A model generated the notes under the pieces. It worked only from the letters and a program-made list of their open reading frames with translations, did no database searches and had not been told where the DNA came from. From assembly GCF_004803715.2 (NCBI RefSeq), contig NZ_CP039383.2, forward strand, positions 310,001-374,000: 64,000 nt of DNA. Reading direction: 5' to 3'. Shown piece by piece: positions 36,622 to 46,984 of the stretch (position 1 is its first letter; each line of letters begins with the position of its first letter). Made by a program: the position numbers and the translations under genes. This stretch comes from Luteimonas yindakuii. Its GTDB lineage: Bacteria; Pseudomonadota; Gammaproteobacteria; Xanthomonadales; Xanthomonadaceae.

Positions 36622-38736
36622 ATGCCGAATCTCACTCGACTCTGCCTCGCCGCCGGCCTGGCGCTGGGTTTTGCCGCTGGCGCGCACGCGCAGGAGGGTG
36701 CCGACGTGGCCGATCCGCACCAATGGCTGGAGGAGGTCGAAGGCGACCGCGCGCTGGCCTGGGTCCGCGAGCAGAACGCGAAGGCCGAGGCCGAACTGGC
36801 CGCCACGCCGGAGTTCAAGCGCCTGGAGGCCGACCTGCTGGCGATCTACGACTCCGACGACCGCATCCCGGCCGTCTACAAGCAGGGCGAGTACTACTAC
36901 AACTTCTGGCGTGATCGGAACCACGAGCGCGGCATCTGGCGCCGCACCACGCTCGACGAATACCGCAAGCCGCGGCCACAGTGGGAAGTGCTGCTCGACC
37001 TCGATGCGCTCAACAGGGCCGAGGGCGAGAACTGGGTCTGGCACGGCGCCGACTGCCTGCGTCCCCGGCTCTCCACCGAACCGTACAGCCGCTGCCTGGT
37101 TGCGTTGTCGCGCGGCGGTGCCGATGCCGACGTCAGCCGCGAATTCGACCTGTCGACGAAGCAGTGGGTCGACGGGGGCTTCTTCCGCCCGGAGGCCAAG
37201 GGCGGCCTGAGCTGGATCGATCGCGACAACGTCTACATCTACACCGATTTCGGCGACGGCTCGATGACCAGTTCGGGCTATCCGCGCATCGTCAAGCAGT
37301 GGACGCGCGGCACGCCGGTGGAGCAGGCCACCGTGGTCTATGAAGGCCGCGCCGACGACATGTACATCGCCGCGATGCGCGACCACACGCCGGGCTTCGA
37401 GCGTGACTTCGTCAGCCGCACGATCGCCTTCTACAACGACGAGCTGTACCTGCGGAATGCCGACGGCACGCTGACGAAGATCGACGCGCCGAACTCCACC
37501 AACAAGCGCGTCCATCGCGAGTGGCTGACGCTGGAACTGCGCGAGCCGCTGGAAGCGGGCGGCCGCAGCTATCCGGCGGGTTCGCTGCTGGCGGCGAAGT
37601 TCGACGACTACATGGCCGGCAAGCGCGAATTCCAGGTGCTGTTCGAGCCCACCGACACGACCTCGCTCGCCGGCGCGACCTTCACCCGCAATCACGTCGT
37701 GCTCAACGTGCTCGACGACGTCAAGAACCGGCTCAGCGTGCTGACCGCCGGCCCCGACGGCTGGACCCGCGGCGAGTTCGCGGGCGCGCCGGAATTCGGC
37801 ACCGTGGCCGTATCGGCCGTCGACAGCGATGAATCCGACGCGCTGTGGATGACCGTCACCGACTACCTCACCCCGAGCACGCTGTCGCTGGTCGAGCCCG
37901 GCAGGGCGCCGGAAACGCTCAAGACCATGCCGACGTTCTTCGACGCGTCGACGCATGAGATCGAGCAGCACTTCGCGACCTCGAAGGACGGCACCCGCGT
38001 GCCGTACTTCCTGGTGCGGCCGAAGGACATGGCGCTCGACGGCAGCAACCCGACGCTGCTGTACGGCTACGGCGGCTTCGAGATCTCGCTGACCCCCGGC
38101 TATTCCGGCGGCGTCGGCAAGGGCTGGCTGGAGCAGGGTGGTGCGTACGCCGTGGCCAACATCCGCGGCGGTGGCGAGTACGGCCCGCGCTGGCACCAGG
38201 CCGCGCTCAAGCAGAACCGCCACAAGGCCTACGAGGATTTCGCCGCCGTCGCCCAGGACATGATCGACCGCAAGGTCACCTCGCCCGGGCACCTCGGCAT
38301 CCGCGGCGGCAGCAACGGCGGGCTCCTCACCGGCAACATGCTCACGCAGTACCCGGAGCTGTTCGGCGCGGTGGTGATCCAGGTGCCGCTGCTGGACATG
38401 CAGCGCTACCACAAGCTGCTGGCGGGCGCGTCGTGGATGGCCGAATACGGCAACCCCGACGTGGCGGCGGAGTGGGAATTCATCCGCACCTTCTCGCCGT
38501 ACCACCTGTTCGATGCGGCGAAGGATTACCCGCCGACGCTGATCCTCACCTCCACCCGCGACGACCGCGTCCACCCCGGGCATGCGCGCAAGATGCACGC
38601 GCTGATGAGCGAGGCCGGCAAGGACGTGCGCTACTACGAGAACATCGAGGGTGGCCACGGCGGTGCCGCCAACAACCGCCAGGCCGCGCACATGGATGCG
38701 CTGTACTACACCTTCCTCTGGCAGCACCTGAAGTAA
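36622..38736 (+). CDS. secreted prolyl oligopeptidase-family serine peptidase (S9)
   Basis: About 704 residues. A cleavable signal peptide ends AHA-QEG, followed by the S9 beta-propeller (PHQWLEEVEGDRALAWV near residue 35) and the catalytic alpha/beta-hydrolase domain. The nucleophile is in RGGSNGGLLTGN, the Asp in TRDDRVHPGHA and the His in EGGHGG. It would cleave proline-containing peptides in the periplasm. It resembles the prolyl endopeptidase-like proteins common in xanthomonads. A second S9 gene follows after about 70 bases, with a GC-rich hairpin (GCGGCCG...CGGCCGC) between them. Confidence 0.93.
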   Translation: MPNLTRLCLAAGLALGFAAGAHAQEGADVADPHQWLEEVEGDRALAWVREQNAKAEAELAATPEFKRLEADLLAIYDSDDRIPAVYKQGEYYYNFWRDRNHERGIWRRTTLDEYRKPRPQWEVLLDLDALNRAEGENWVWHGADCLRPRLSTEPYSRCLVALSRGGADADVSREFDLSTKQWVDGGFFRPEAKGGLSWIDRDNVYIYTDFGDGSMTSSGYPRIVKQWTRGTPVEQATVVYEGRADDMYIAAMRDHTPGFERDFVSRTIAFYNDELYLRNADGTLTKIDAPNSTNKRVHREWLTLELREPLEAGGRSYPAGSLLAAKFDDYMAGKREFQVLFEPTDTTSLAGATFTRNHVVLNVLDDVKNRLSVLTAGPDGWTRGEFAGAPEFGTVAVSAVDSDESDALWMTVTDYLTPSTLSLVEPGRAPETLKTMPTFFDASTHEIEQHFATSKDGTRVPYFLVRPKDMALDGSNPTLLYGYGGFEISLTPGYSGGVGKGWLEQGGAYAVANIRGGGEYGPRWHQAALKQNRHKAYEDFAAVAQDMIDRKVTSPGHLGIRGGSNGGLLTGNMLTQYPELFGAVVIQVPLLDMQRYHKLLAGASWMAEYGNPDVAAEWEFIRTFSPYHLFDAAKDYPPTLILTSTRDDRVHPGHARKMHALMSEAGKDVRYYENIEGGHGGAANNRQAAHMDALYYTFLWQHLK

Positions 38737-38805
38737 GCGCTGCCACTCCCTGCGCGGCCGTCCTCCGGGGCGGCCGCGTTGCATTCCGCCGTCGGACCCC
38801 CATCC

Positions 38806-40962
38806 ATGAAGCATCTCTCCCTGCTGGCCACCGCACTGCTCATGACCGCATCCCTGCACGCCGCCGATCTGCCCACGCCGCCTGACGCCGCACGCCAACC
38901 GCACCAGGTGCGCGCGCCGCACGGTGCGGTGCGTGCGGACGACTACTACTGGCTGCGTGACGATAAGCGCGAGGCGAGGCCGGTCATCGACTACCTGCAG
39001 GCCGAGAACGCCTATGCCGACGCGGTGATGGCACCGTTGCAGGACCTGCAGGGCGCGCTGTACGAGGAGATCGTCGGCCGCATCCGCCAGGACGACAGCT
39101 CGGTGCCGTACCGCGAGCGCGGCTGGTGGTACTACTCGCGCTTCGAGGCCGGGAAGGACTATCCGGTCTACGCGCGCCGCCGCGATGGCGACGGCGTCGA
39201 CGCCGCCGGCCTGCTGGCCGCCAACGATTCCGGCCGCTTCGACGGCGAGCAGGTCCTGCTCGACGTCAACACGCTGGCCGAGGGCAAGGACTACTACAAC
39301 GTCGGCGACTACGCGGTCAGCCAGGACAACCGCCTGCTCGCCTATGCCGAGGACACCAACGGCCGCCGCCAGTACACGGTGCGCTTCCGCAACCTCGACA
39401 CCGGCGAGGACTACCTCGACACCATCACCGGCGTGTCGGCGAACCTCGTCTGGGCCGATGACAACCGCACGCTGTTCTACGTCGAGAACGACCCCGAGAC
39501 GCTGCTGACCGTGCGGGTGAAGAAGCACGTGCTGGGCACCCCGGTGGCCGATGACGTGCTGGTCTACGAAGAGGAGGACGACAGCTTCTACATGGGCATC
39601 GACCGTACCCGCGACGACCGCTACATCGTCATCGGCGTCGGCAGCACGGTGTCCGACGAGCTGCGCTATGCACCGGCCGACAATCCGCAGACGTTCACCG
39701 TGCTCGCTCCGCGCGAACGCGATCTCGAATACGACGCCGACCACCATGGCGGGCGCTGGGTGATCCGCACCAACGCCGATGGCGCCGCCAACTTCAAGCT
39801 GGTGACCGCGCCCACTGGCGCGACGACGCGTGCGCAGTGGACGGACTGGGTCGGGCATCGCGATGACGTCTTCATCGAAGGTTTCGAACTGTTCGATGGC
39901 TTCGCCGCGATCGACGAGCGTTCCGACGCGCTCGAACGCGTGCGCGTGCTCAAGGCCGATGGCAGCGAGCAGCACGTTGCCGCCGACGAGCCGGCATATT
40001 CGATGGGCCTGAGCGTCAATGCCGAGCCGGACACGCAGTGGCTGCGCTACAGCTACACCTCGCTGACCACGCCGGCGACGACCTACGAGGTCAATGTCGC
40101 CACCGGCGAGCGCCGCACGCTCAAGCAGCAGCCGGTGATCGGCTACGACGCGTCGAAATACGTGACCGAGCGCATCTGGAGCGAGGCCCGCGACGGCACC
40201 AGGGTTCCGGTGTCGCTGGTCTACCGCAAGGGCTTCGAGAAGAACGGCCAGGCCGCGCTGCTGCAGTACGCCTACGGCAGCTACGGCTCGTCGATGGACC
40301 CGGGCTTCAACCTGCCGGTGGTGAGCCTGCTCGATCGCGGCATGGTCTATGCCATCGCCCACATCCGCGGTGGCCAGGAGATGGGCCGTCGCTGGTACGA
40401 CGACGGCAAGCTGTTCAACAAGATCAACACCTTCACCGACTTCATCGACGTCACCCGCGACCTGGTCGCGCGCGGCTACGCGGCAAAGGACCGCGTCGCC
40501 GGCTACGGCGGCAGTGCCGGTGGCCTGCTGATGGGCGCGGTCGCCAACATGGCGCCGCAGGACTACCGGGTGATCCTGTCGCAGGTGCCGTTCGTCGACG
40601 TGGTCACGACGATGCTCGACCCCACGATCCCGCTGACCACCAACGAATACGACGAGTGGGGCAACCCGGAGCAGCAGGACGCCTACGACTACATGCTGTC
40701 GTACTCGCCCTACGACAACCTCAGTGCCCAGGCGTATCCGGCGATGTTCGTCGGCACCGGCCTGTGGGATTCGCAGGTGCAGTACTGGGAGCCGGCGAAG
40801 TACGTGGCGAAGCTGCGCGACCTCGACACCGGCGACGCGCCGATCGTGTTCCGCACCAACATGGATGCCGGCCACGGCGGCAAGTCCGGCCGCTTCCGCC
40901 GCTACCGCGAACTGTCGGAGATGTACGCCTTCCTGCTGGCGCAGCTCGACGTCGAGCACTGA
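38806..40962 (+). CDS. secreted oligopeptidase B-like S9 serine peptidase
   Basis: About 718 residues. A short signal peptide (LLATALLMTASLHA) is followed by a propeller with YYWLRDDKREARPVIDYL, characteristic of PtrB, then the catalytic domain. The Ser lies in GYGGSAGGLLMG, the Asp in GTGLWDSQVQYWEP and the His in NMDAGHGGKSG. PtrB-type enzymes cleave after Lys/Arg in short peptides; here the enzyme would be periplasmic. With the preceding S9 gene it forms a small peptide-degradation pair. Confidence 0.93.
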   Translation: MKHLSLLATALLMTASLHAADLPTPPDAARQPHQVRAPHGAVRADDYYWLRDDKREARPVIDYLQAENAYADAVMAPLQDLQGALYEEIVGRIRQDDSSVPYRERGWWYYSRFEAGKDYPVYARRRDGDGVDAAGLLAANDSGRFDGEQVLLDVNTLAEGKDYYNVGDYAVSQDNRLLAYAEDTNGRRQYTVRFRNLDTGEDYLDTITGVSANLVWADDNRTLFYVENDPETLLTVRVKKHVLGTPVADDVLVYEEEDDSFYMGIDRTRDDRYIVIGVGSTVSDELRYAPADNPQTFTVLAPRERDLEYDADHHGGRWVIRTNADGAANFKLVTAPTGATTRAQWTDWVGHRDDVFIEGFELFDGFAAIDERSDALERVRVLKADGSEQHVAADEPAYSMGLSVNAEPDTQWLRYSYTSLTTPATTYEVNVATGERRTLKQQPVIGYDASKYVTERIWSEARDGTRVPVSLVYRKGFEKNGQAALLQYAYGSYGSSMDPGFNLPVVSLLDRGMVYAIAHIRGGQEMGRRWYDDGKLFNKINTFTDFIDVTRDLVARGYAAKDRVAGYGGSAGGLLMGAVANMAPQDYRVILSQVPFVDVVTTMLDPTIPLTTNEYDEWGNPEQQDAYDYMLSYSPYDNLSAQAYPAMFVGTGLWDSQVQYWEPAKYVAKLRDLDTGDAPIVFRTNMDAGHGGKSGRFRRYRELSEMYAFLLAQLDVEH

Positions 40963-40971
40963 TCGGGCGGC

Positions 40972-41418
40972 ATGAGCGAGGCGCACACGCGTGGCGCCTA
41001 TCATTCGCCCATGCAAGCGCGCACCCGTTTCCGCTGGGCCTGGTGGCTGCTGGCCTACGTCAGCCTCGGGCTCGGCCTGGTCGGCGTGTTCGTGCCCGGG
41101 TTGCCGACCACGGTGTTCATCCTGATCGCGGCCTGGGCCGCGGCGCGCGGCTCCGATCGCCTGCGTCGCCGGCTGCTCGCGCATCCGCACTTCGGTCCGG
41201 CCATCGTCGACTGGGAACGGCACGGGGCCGTCGCCCGCCGCGGCAAATGGATGGCAACCGCGGTGATGGCGGCCTGCGCGCTGGTGCTGCTGGTGGTGAT
41301 GCCGCTGTTCGCCGCGCACCGCTGGTGGATGACCGCGCTGCCGATCGCCTGCATGGCCTGCGTGGGGGCCTGGCTGTGGTGCCGGCCCGAGCCGCCGGCA
41401 TCACCTCCACGGGCCTGA
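40972..41418 (+). CDS. YbaN/DUF454 family membrane protein
   Basis: A 148-residue membrane protein with the DUF454 core LGLVGVFVPGLPTTVFILIAAW followed by HPHFGPAIVDWERHGAVARRGKW, then two more hydrophobic segments. Function is unknown across the family. An ATG at 41011 (MQARTRF) is an alternative start that would remove a non-conserved 13-residue tail. It begins 9 bases after the oligopeptidase gene. Confidence 0.88.
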   Translation: MSEAHTRGAYHSPMQARTRFRWAWWLLAYVSLGLGLVGVFVPGLPTTVFILIAAWAAARGSDRLRRRLLAHPHFGPAIVDWERHGAVARRGKWMATAVMAACALVLLVVMPLFAAHRWWMTALPIACMACVGAWLWCRPEPPASPPRA

Positions 41419-41494
41419 GCATGCGCGGCGCGACACACCGCGGCACACGGCCGGGCGCGTTCCTCGCCGTGCCGCGTGCGGCTACACTGCGGCC

Positions 41495-41785
41495 ATGAAT
41501 CGAAGCCTCCTGCCGCTCTCCGCGGCCTGCCTCGTGGCGCTGTGTCTGGCGCTGTCCGCCTGTGGCAACAAGGGCGATCTGTTCCTGCCACCGCCGGAGC
41601 CGGCCGTGGTCGACGACGCCGCCACGCCGGCCGAGCCGCCTGCCGACGACGCCGATGACCTGCCGCCCGTCGACGGCGATGGCGACACGCCGCCGGTGGA
41701 CGGCAGCGGCATCGTGCCGGTGCCGACCGGCGCGGCCGAAGGCGATACGACGCCGCCGACCGGGGACGGCGACGGCGCCGCGTGA
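41495..41785 (+). CDS. lptM: small lipoprotein LptM (YifL-like)
   Basis: A 96-residue lipoprotein. Lipobox LALSAC, then [13 protein letters not shown], the conserved YifL/LptM mature N-terminus. The rest is a disordered acidic Asp/Pro/Gly tail. In E. coli LptM helps assemble the LptDE LPS translocon. Its place directly upstream of dapF matches the enterobacterial yifL-dapF order, which supports the identification. A TACACT -10-like element sits just upstream at about 41482. Confidence 0.85.
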   Translation: MNRSLLPLSAACLVALCLALSACGNKGDLFLPPPEPAVVDDAATPAEPPADDADDLPPVDGDGDTPPVDGSGIVPVPTGAAEGDTTPPTGDGDGAA

Positions 41786-41798
41786 CCGGGTCGCTGCA

Positions 41799-42635
41799 AT
41801 GACCGGCCTGCGTTTCAGCAAGATGCACGGGGCCGGCAACGATTTCGTGGTACTGGACCTGCGCGGCGGCCGTCCGCCGCCGGCCGCGGCGCTGTGCCGT
41901 GCACTGGCCGACCGCCACACCGGCGTCGGCTGCGACCAGATCCTGACGATCGAGCCGCCGCGCCAGGCGGGCTCGGTGGCCGCATACGGCATCTGGAACA
42001 GCGATGGCTCGCCCTCGCAGCAGTGCGGCAACGGTGCGCGTTGCGTGGCCGCGTGGCTGCGCCGCGACGGCGCGGCCGATGCCGTGGCGTTCCGGCTCGA
42101 CAGCCCCGCCGGCACCCATGCCGTCGACGACCTCGGCGGCGGCCGTTTCCGCGTCGCGCTCGGAGTGCCCGCGTTCATGCCCGCATCGGTGCCGCTGGCC
42201 GGCTTCGATGCGCCGCAGGACCGCTACGTGCTCGACGTCGATGGCGCAGGGGTCGAATTCGGTGCGGTGTCGATGGGCAACCCGCACGCGGTGATCGAGG
42301 TGGAGGACGTCGACACCGCGCCGGTGCGCACGCTCGGGCCCGCATTGCAGCGGCGGCCGGCCTTCCCGGATTCGGCGAACGTCGGCTTCGCCCAGGTGCT
42401 CGATCGCACCCACGTGCGCGTGCGGGTGTACGAGCGCGGTGCCGGCGAGACCCGCGCCTGCGGCAGTGGCGCCAGCGCCGCGGCGGCGGTGCTGATGCGG
42501 CGCGGCCGCATCGAGCGCGCGGTCGAGGTCGACCTGCCGGGCGGCACGCTGCGGATCGACTGGCCGCGCGACGACGCCGAACTGACCATGGCCGGACCGG
42601 CCGCATTCGTATTCGAAGGGGAGTGGATCGCATGA
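41799..42635 (+). CDS. dapF: diaminopimelate epimerase
   Basis: A 278-residue PLP-independent racemase converting LL- to meso-diaminopimelate for lysine and peptidoglycan synthesis. The N-terminus [15 protein letters not shown] is typical. The two catalytic cysteines are Cys76 in QQCGNGARC and Cys221 in RACGSGASA. The start is the ATG 13 bases after the lptM stop. The stop overlaps the DUF484 start by 4 bases, making a coupled lptM-dapF-DUF484-xerC transcript likely. Confidence 0.97.
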   Translation: MTGLRFSKMHGAGNDFVVLDLRGGRPPPAAALCRALADRHTGVGCDQILTIEPPRQAGSVAAYGIWNSDGSPSQQCGNGARCVAAWLRRDGAADAVAFRLDSPAGTHAVDDLGGGRFRVALGVPAFMPASVPLAGFDAPQDRYVLDVDGAGVEFGAVSMGNPHAVIEVEDVDTAPVRTLGPALQRRPAFPDSANVGFAQVLDRTHVRVRVYERGAGETRACGSGASAAAAVLMRRGRIERAVEVDLPGGTLRIDWPRDDAELTMAGPAAFVFEGEWIA

Positions 42636-43306
42636 GCGAGACCGTCGAGAAGATCAGCGCGCACGAGGTGGCCGCCTGGCTGCGCCGCCATCCGAAGTTC
42701 CTGCAGCAGTTCCCGGACCTCGCGATGACCCTGGTGGTGCCGCGCGAGGACGGCCCCGCCGCTTCGCTGGCGGGATACCAGCTGGAAGTGCTGCGCGACA
42801 AGAACCGCGAGCTCTCGCGGCGCCTGCACGACCTGTTCGCGATCTCGCAGGAGAACGAACGCCTGGCGGTGCGCACGCACCAGCTCACCCTGGCGCTGAT
42901 GCGGCAGACGACGCCCGCCGGTACGGTACGCGCGCTGGCGGCGTCATTGGCCGAGGACTTCAACGGCGACCTGGTGCGCGTGGTCCTGTTCGCACCTGTG
43001 GCGGGACTCGAGGACACCGACTGGGTGCAGGTGGTGCCGCGCGAGGACGCACTGCTGCGGCCGTTCGTCGACGCACTGCGCGAGGGCGAACCGCTGTGCG
43101 GACGCCTGCACCCGGACAAGCAGTCGCTGCTGTACGGCGCGCGGGTCGAGGACGTGCAGTCCACCGCGCTGTTGCCGCTGGATGCCATCGGCCTGATCGC
43201 CGTCGGCAGCCGCGACGCCAACCGCTTCTACCCCGGCATGGGCACGCTGTTCCTGCGCATGATGGGCGAAGCCTTCGCCGCCGCCATGCAGCGCTTCGCC
43301 CCCTGA
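42632..43306 (+). CDS. DUF484 family protein
   Basis: A 224-residue soluble protein. The N-terminal helix motif [18 protein letters not shown] and the coiled [21 protein letters not shown] are standard for DUF484, and a GAF-like domain follows. The role is unknown; genes of this family sit between dapF and xerC in many gammaproteobacteria, as here (E. coli yigA). ATGA overlap with dapF; xerC follows after 11 bases. Confidence 0.94.
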   Translation: MSETVEKISAHEVAAWLRRHPKFLQQFPDLAMTLVVPREDGPAASLAGYQLEVLRDKNRELSRRLHDLFAISQENERLAVRTHQLTLALMRQTTPAGTVRALAASLAEDFNGDLVRVVLFAPVAGLEDTDWVQVVPREDALLRPFVDALREGEPLCGRLHPDKQSLLYGARVEDVQSTALLPLDAIGLIAVGSRDANRFYPGMGTLFLRMMGEAFAAAMQRFAP

Positions 43307-43317
43307 GGCCCACGCGG

Positions 43318-44229
43318 ATGCGTGAGGACGCCGCCACCCCCGTGCCACTGCCGGCCGACGTGACCGCGTTCCTCGAACACCTGCGCGTCGAGAAGCACGT
43401 GTCCGCGCACACCCTCGACGCCTACCGACGCGACCTGCAGGCGCTCGCGGGCTGGGCGCACACGCAGGGCATGGGGCCGGCGGACGTGGCCAATGCCGGC
43501 GTGCGTGCATTCGTCGCCGCCGAACACCGCCGTGGGCTGTCGCCAAAAAGCCTGCAGCGGCGGCTGTCGGCGTGCCGGAGTTTCTTCCGCTGGCTGCTGC
43601 GGCATGGGCGGATCGAGGCCGACCCCTGCACCGGCGTGCGTGCGCCCAAGGCGGCGCGGCGCCTGCCCGAAGTGCTCGACCCGGACGAGGCGAAGGCGCT
43701 GGTGGAGGTCGATACCGCGGCGCCGCTGGGTCGGCGCGACCGCGCGATGCTGGAGCTGTTCTATTCGTCCGGCCTGCGTGTGTCGGAACTGTGCGCGCTG
43801 CGCTGGCGTGACCTCGACCTCGACGATGGGCTGGTGAGCGTGCTCGGCAAGGGCAGCCGCCAGCGCCTGGTGCCGGTTGGCTCGTACGCGGTGCGCGCGC
43901 TCGTCGACTGGGCGGGCGAGGGCGGTGCGAGCGCCGATGCGCCGGTGTTTCCCGGTCGTGGCGGCCGGCCGATCACCCCGCGCGCGGTGCAGTTGCGCAT
44001 GCGCCAACTCGCCCAGCGCCAGGGCCTGTTCAAGCGCGTGCACCCGCACCTGCTGCGGCATTCGTTCGCCAGCCACGTGCTGGAATCCTCCGGCGACCTG
44101 CGCGGCGTGCAGGAGCTGCTCGGCCACGCCGACATCGCCACCACCCAGATCTACACCCATCTCGATTTCGGCCACCTCTCGAAGGTCTACGACGCCGCGC
44201 ACCCGCGGGCCAAGCGGCGCCGCGACTGA
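43318..44229 (+). CDS. xerC: site-specific tyrosine recombinase XerC
   Basis: A 303-residue recombinase that, with XerD, resolves chromosome dimers at dif. The N-terminal SAM-like core-binding domain covers about 1-105. The catalytic domain has the Arg in [15 protein letters not shown], HxxR in [13 protein letters not shown], the third His in [16 protein letters not shown] and the nucleophilic Tyr in the same segment. Length and context (downstream of dapF and DUF484) are those of XerC rather than XerD or an integrase. Confidence 0.96.
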   Translation: MREDAATPVPLPADVTAFLEHLRVEKHVSAHTLDAYRRDLQALAGWAHTQGMGPADVANAGVRAFVAAEHRRGLSPKSLQRRLSACRSFFRWLLRHGRIEADPCTGVRAPKAARRLPEVLDPDEAKALVEVDTAAPLGRRDRAMLELFYSSGLRVSELCALRWRDLDLDDGLVSVLGKGSRQRLVPVGSYAVRALVDWAGEGGASADAPVFPGRGGRPITPRAVQLRMRQLAQRQGLFKRVHPHLLRHSFASHVLESSGDLRGVQELLGHADIATTQIYTHLDFGHLSKVYDAAHPRAKRRRD

Positions 44230-44302
44230 GCGGGTCGTGCACGGCGCGCGGTGTGTCGGTTCTTGATCCTCATCATGGCGCGGGCATGCGGGCTCGCGCA
44301 CC

Positions 44303-44572
44303 ATGCGTGACATGGTCGAGACGATAGAAGGCTGGCGCTGCATCGGCTGCGGCAAGGTGGATGCGCCGGCCCCGTGCATCGGCATCTGCCAGGATCGCCG
44401 CGTGGAGCTGGTGCTTGCACATGACTACGCCGAACTCGCGTGGCGGGTGGAGCAGCTGGAGGCGGCGCTTGCGCTGATCGCGCGCGTCACCCCGAAGCCG
44501 GACCAGCTCGATGCTTCGTGGGCGGCGCTGCAACAACGTGCACGCACGCTGCTGGGCGAACACGGCAGCTGA
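44303..44572 (+). CDS. small zinc-ribbon-like hypothetical protein
   Basis: An 89-residue protein. Four N-terminal cysteines in [17 protein letters not shown] suggest a zinc ribbon, followed by a helical C-terminus ([20 protein letters not shown]). The function is unknown; it is not part of the usual xerC-hslV order in enterobacteria. The start could be the ATG at 44303 or 44312. Confidence 0.7.
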   Translation: MRDMVETIEGWRCIGCGKVDAPAPCIGICQDRRVELVLAHDYAELAWRVEQLEAALALIARVTPKPDQLDASWAALQQRARTLLGEHGS

Positions 44573-44656
44573 ACCTGCGGCGGTCTGCGTGCGCCCTTCC
44601 GCGCTTGAAGCGCGCGCCAGCGGCCCCACTCAGGGGATTCGACCCCGGAGCGCCGC

Positions 44657-45208
44657 ATGGACCCCAGCCAGAATCCCAACGTCTTCCACGCCACCACCAT
44701 CGTGTCGATCCGCAGGGGCGGCAAGGTGGTCGTCGCCGGCGATGGCCAGGTCACGCTTGGCAACACCGTGATGAAGGGCAATGCGCGCAAGGTGCGCCGG
44801 CTAGGCGATGGCAAGGTGCTTGCCGGCTTCGCCGGTGCCGCCGCCGATGCGTTCACGCTGTTCGAGCTGTTCGAGATCAAGTTGCAGCAGCATGGCGGCC
44901 AGCTCGTGCGTGCCGCGGTGGAGCTGGTCAAGGACTGGCGCACCGACCGCCGCTACGGAAAGCTCGAAGCACTGCTCGCAGTTGCCGACAGCGAGAGCTC
45001 GCTGATCATCAGCGGCAACGGCGACATCATCGAACCCGACGACGGCATCATCGCCATCGGTTCCGGCGGCTCCTACGCACTGTCCGCCGCGCGCGCATTG
45101 CTTGCGCATACCGACCTCGACGCACGCAGCGTCGCCGTCGAGGCACTCAACATCGCCGGCGACATCTGCATCTACACCAACCGCAACATCGTCGTCGAAG
45201 AGCTTTGA
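44657..45208 (+). CDS. hslV: HslV protease subunit of the HslVU (ClpYQ) complex
   Basis: A 183-residue N-terminal-nucleophile protease. After a short propeptide ([12 protein letters not shown]) the catalytic Thr begins TTIVSIRR, and [21 protein letters not shown] is diagnostic. It forms a double hexamer that degrades misfolded proteins fed by HslU. GGAG lies about 6 bases before the ATG. It is separated from hslU by 104 bases containing an inverted repeat, unlike the tight spacing seen in many genomes. Confidence 0.97.
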   Translation: MDPSQNPNVFHATTIVSIRRGGKVVVAGDGQVTLGNTVMKGNARKVRRLGDGKVLAGFAGAAADAFTLFELFEIKLQQHGGQLVRAAVELVKDWRTDRRYGKLEALLAVADSESSLIISGNGDIIEPDDGIIAIGSGGSYALSAARALLAHTDLDARSVAVEALNIAGDICIYTNRNIVVEEL

Positions 45209-45211
45209 TTG

Positions 45212-45300
45212 GTGATTCGTGATGGGTGATCCGTAACAGCGGGCCATCTCTCACGAATTGCGGCAGGCAGCGCTCTCTCGAATCACGAATCACGAATCAC
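45212..45300. repeat. inverted repeat of ATTCGTGA-type heptamers between hslV and hslU
   Basis: GTGATTCGTGAT at 45212-45223 is the exact reverse complement of ATCACGAATCAC, which occurs twice in overlapping copies at 45282-45293 and 45289-45300. It could form a 12-bp stem with a long loop in the hslVU mRNA and could affect processing or relative expression. Confidence 0.75.
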
Positions 45301-45312
45301 GGCCTTCATTCA

Positions 45313-46704
45313 ATGACCAATAACGGCTCATCAACCATGACCCCGCGCGAGATCGTGCAGGAACTCGACCGCCACATCGTCGGCCAGAACGCTGCCAAGC
45401 GCGCGGTCGCCATCGCGCTGCGCAACCGCTGGCGCCGCGCGCAGCTGCCGGACGAGCTGCGCAACGAGGTCATGCCGAAGAACATCCTGATGATCGGTCC
45501 CACCGGCGTCGGCAAGACCGAGATCGCGCGGCGGCTGGCGACACTGGCCAACGCGCCGTTCGTGAAGGTCGAGGCCACGCGCTTCACCGAGGTCGGCTAC
45601 GTCGGCAAGGATGTCGAACAGATCATCCGCGACCTCGCCGACACCGCGGTCAAGCTGTATCGCGAACAGGCCAAGCAGCGCGTGCGCACCCAGGCCGAGG
45701 AGCGTGCCGAGGACCGCATCCTCGATGCGCTGCTGCCGCGTCGCGAGGCACCCGCGCAGGCGTTCGGCTTCGGCGCGCAGCCGAGCACGACGGTCGACAT
45801 CGGCGCCGAGCCGTCGGCCAGGGAATCGGAGACCCGGCAGAAGCTGCGCCGCCAGCTGCGTGCCGGCGAACTCGACGAGCGCGAGATCGAGCTCGACCTC
45901 GCCGCCTCCGCCGCCGGCATGGACATCATGACCCCGCCGGGCATGGAGGAAATGGGCCAGCAGCTGCGGCAGATGTTCGCCAACCTTGGCGGCGGCAGGA
46001 CGCACAAGCGCAAACTGGCGATCAAGGCCGCGCGCCCGCTTCTGGTCGAGGAAGAGGCCGGCAAGCTGGTCAACGAGGACGACGTGCGCGAGGTCGCGAT
46101 CGAGGCCTGCGAACAGCACGGCATCGTTTTCATCGACGAGATCGACAAGGTCGCGCGCCGCAGCGAGGGCGGTGTGGCCGGCGGCGACGTCAGCCGCGAA
46201 GGCGTGCAGCGCGACCTGCTGCCGCTGGTGGAAGGCTCGACCGTCAGCACCAAGTACGGTTCGGTCAAGACCGACCACATCCTGTTCATCGCATCGGGCG
46301 CGTTCCACATGTCCAAGCCCAGCGACCTGGTGCCGGAGCTGCAGGGCCGCTTCCCGATCCGCGTCGAGCTGAGCGCGCTGACCAAGGAAGACTTCGTGCG
46401 CATCCTCACCGAGCCGAAGGCCGCGCTGACCACGCAGTACGTCGAACTGCTGCGCACCGAGGGCGTCGAGCTCACGTTCGCCGATGATGCCGTCGACCGC
46501 CTCGCCGAGATCGCCGCGCAGGTCAACGAGACGCAGGAGAACATCGGTGCCCGCCGCCTGCACACCGTGCTCGAGCGCCTGCTCGACAGCCTCAGCTTCG
46601 AGGCACCCGACAAGGGCGGCACGATCACCATCGACCGCGCCTACGTCGATGCGCACCTCGGCGAGCTGGTGAAGGACCAGGACCTGAGCCGCTACATCCT
46701 CTGA
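45313..46704 (+). CDS. hslU: HslU ATPase subunit of HslVU protease
   Basis: A 463-residue AAA+ unfoldase. [17 protein letters not shown] is the family start, Walker A is GPTGVGKT at 62-69, Walker B is IVFIDEIDK, sensor residues lie in [11 protein letters not shown], and the C-terminus DLSRYIL docks into HslV. The intermediate I-domain at about 110-245 is present. An ATG at 45337 (MTPREIV) is also possible. Neither start has a clear ribosome-binding site, so translation may depend on the upstream leader. Confidence 0.97.
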   Translation: MTNNGSSTMTPREIVQELDRHIVGQNAAKRAVAIALRNRWRRAQLPDELRNEVMPKNILMIGPTGVGKTEIARRLATLANAPFVKVEATRFTEVGYVGKDVEQIIRDLADTAVKLYREQAKQRVRTQAEERAEDRILDALLPRREAPAQAFGFGAQPSTTVDIGAEPSARESETRQKLRRQLRAGELDEREIELDLAASAAGMDIMTPPGMEEMGQQLRQMFANLGGGRTHKRKLAIKAARPLLVEEEAGKLVNEDDVREVAIEACEQHGIVFIDEIDKVARRSEGGVAGGDVSREGVQRDLLPLVEGSTVSTKYGSVKTDHILFIASGAFHMSKPSDLVPELQGRFPIRVELSALTKEDFVRILTEPKAALTTQYVELLRTEGVELTFADDAVDRLAEIAAQVNETQENIGARRLHTVLERLLDSLSFEAPDKGGTITIDRAYVDAHLGELVKDQDLSRYIL

Positions 46705-46927
46705 CGCTCGCGTTCGGCGCCGGCAACAAGCTGGCGCGCCCTGAAGACCCGGTTCGACCCTTCTCCGCGCTGCGGGAGACAGATCGGCAGGATTGCCGAT
46801 CTGGACGGCGAAGCCGCCCCGAAGGGGTGAGCGCCATGGATGGCGCGAATCCAGGTAGCGCGACGGGACTGGATAACGGGCCCTGCCTGCGCCAAAGGCC
46901 CACGTGCGGGCAGCTCCCGCATCACCG
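46705..46927. repeat. intergenic element with hairpins, hslU to antitoxin gene
   Basis: It contains a partial REP-like stem (CTTCTCCGCGCTGCGGGAG, about 46760-46778), a perfect 9-bp hairpin AGATCGGCA/TGCCGATCT at 46781-46802 and a palindromic GCGCCATGGATGGCGC near 46830. The hairpin lacks a T run. No gene is supported here. Confidence 0.6.
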
Positions 46928-46932
46928 TTGCA

Positions 46933-46960
46933 GTTCCAAAATGGGAAATATGGATATAAT
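46933..46960 (+). promoter_or_regulatory. AT-rich promoter with TATAAT and likely operator
   Basis: A perfect TATAAT at 46955-46960 and a weak -35 (GTTCCA, spacing 16) lie in an unusually AT-rich patch with ATGG repeated three times and an inverted TTCC/GGAA at 46934-46947. Position 25 bases before the antitoxin gene fits an autoregulated toxin-antitoxin promoter. Confidence 0.55.
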
Positions 46961-46984
46961 GGACCTCTTCCCGGAGGTGCTCCC

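Noticed and set aside
38753..38777. Terminator between the two S9 peptidase genes
   Set aside because: The GC stem is present, but the loop is long and no T run follows; support is too weak for a feature.
35716..41319. Very long open frame on the minus strand (over 1800 codons)
   Set aside because: It is antisense to real genes with clear families (the WYL regulator end, both S9 peptidases and others). Long shadow frames are expected in this GC-rich DNA, and the translation is repetitive Arg/Val/His-rich with no domain.
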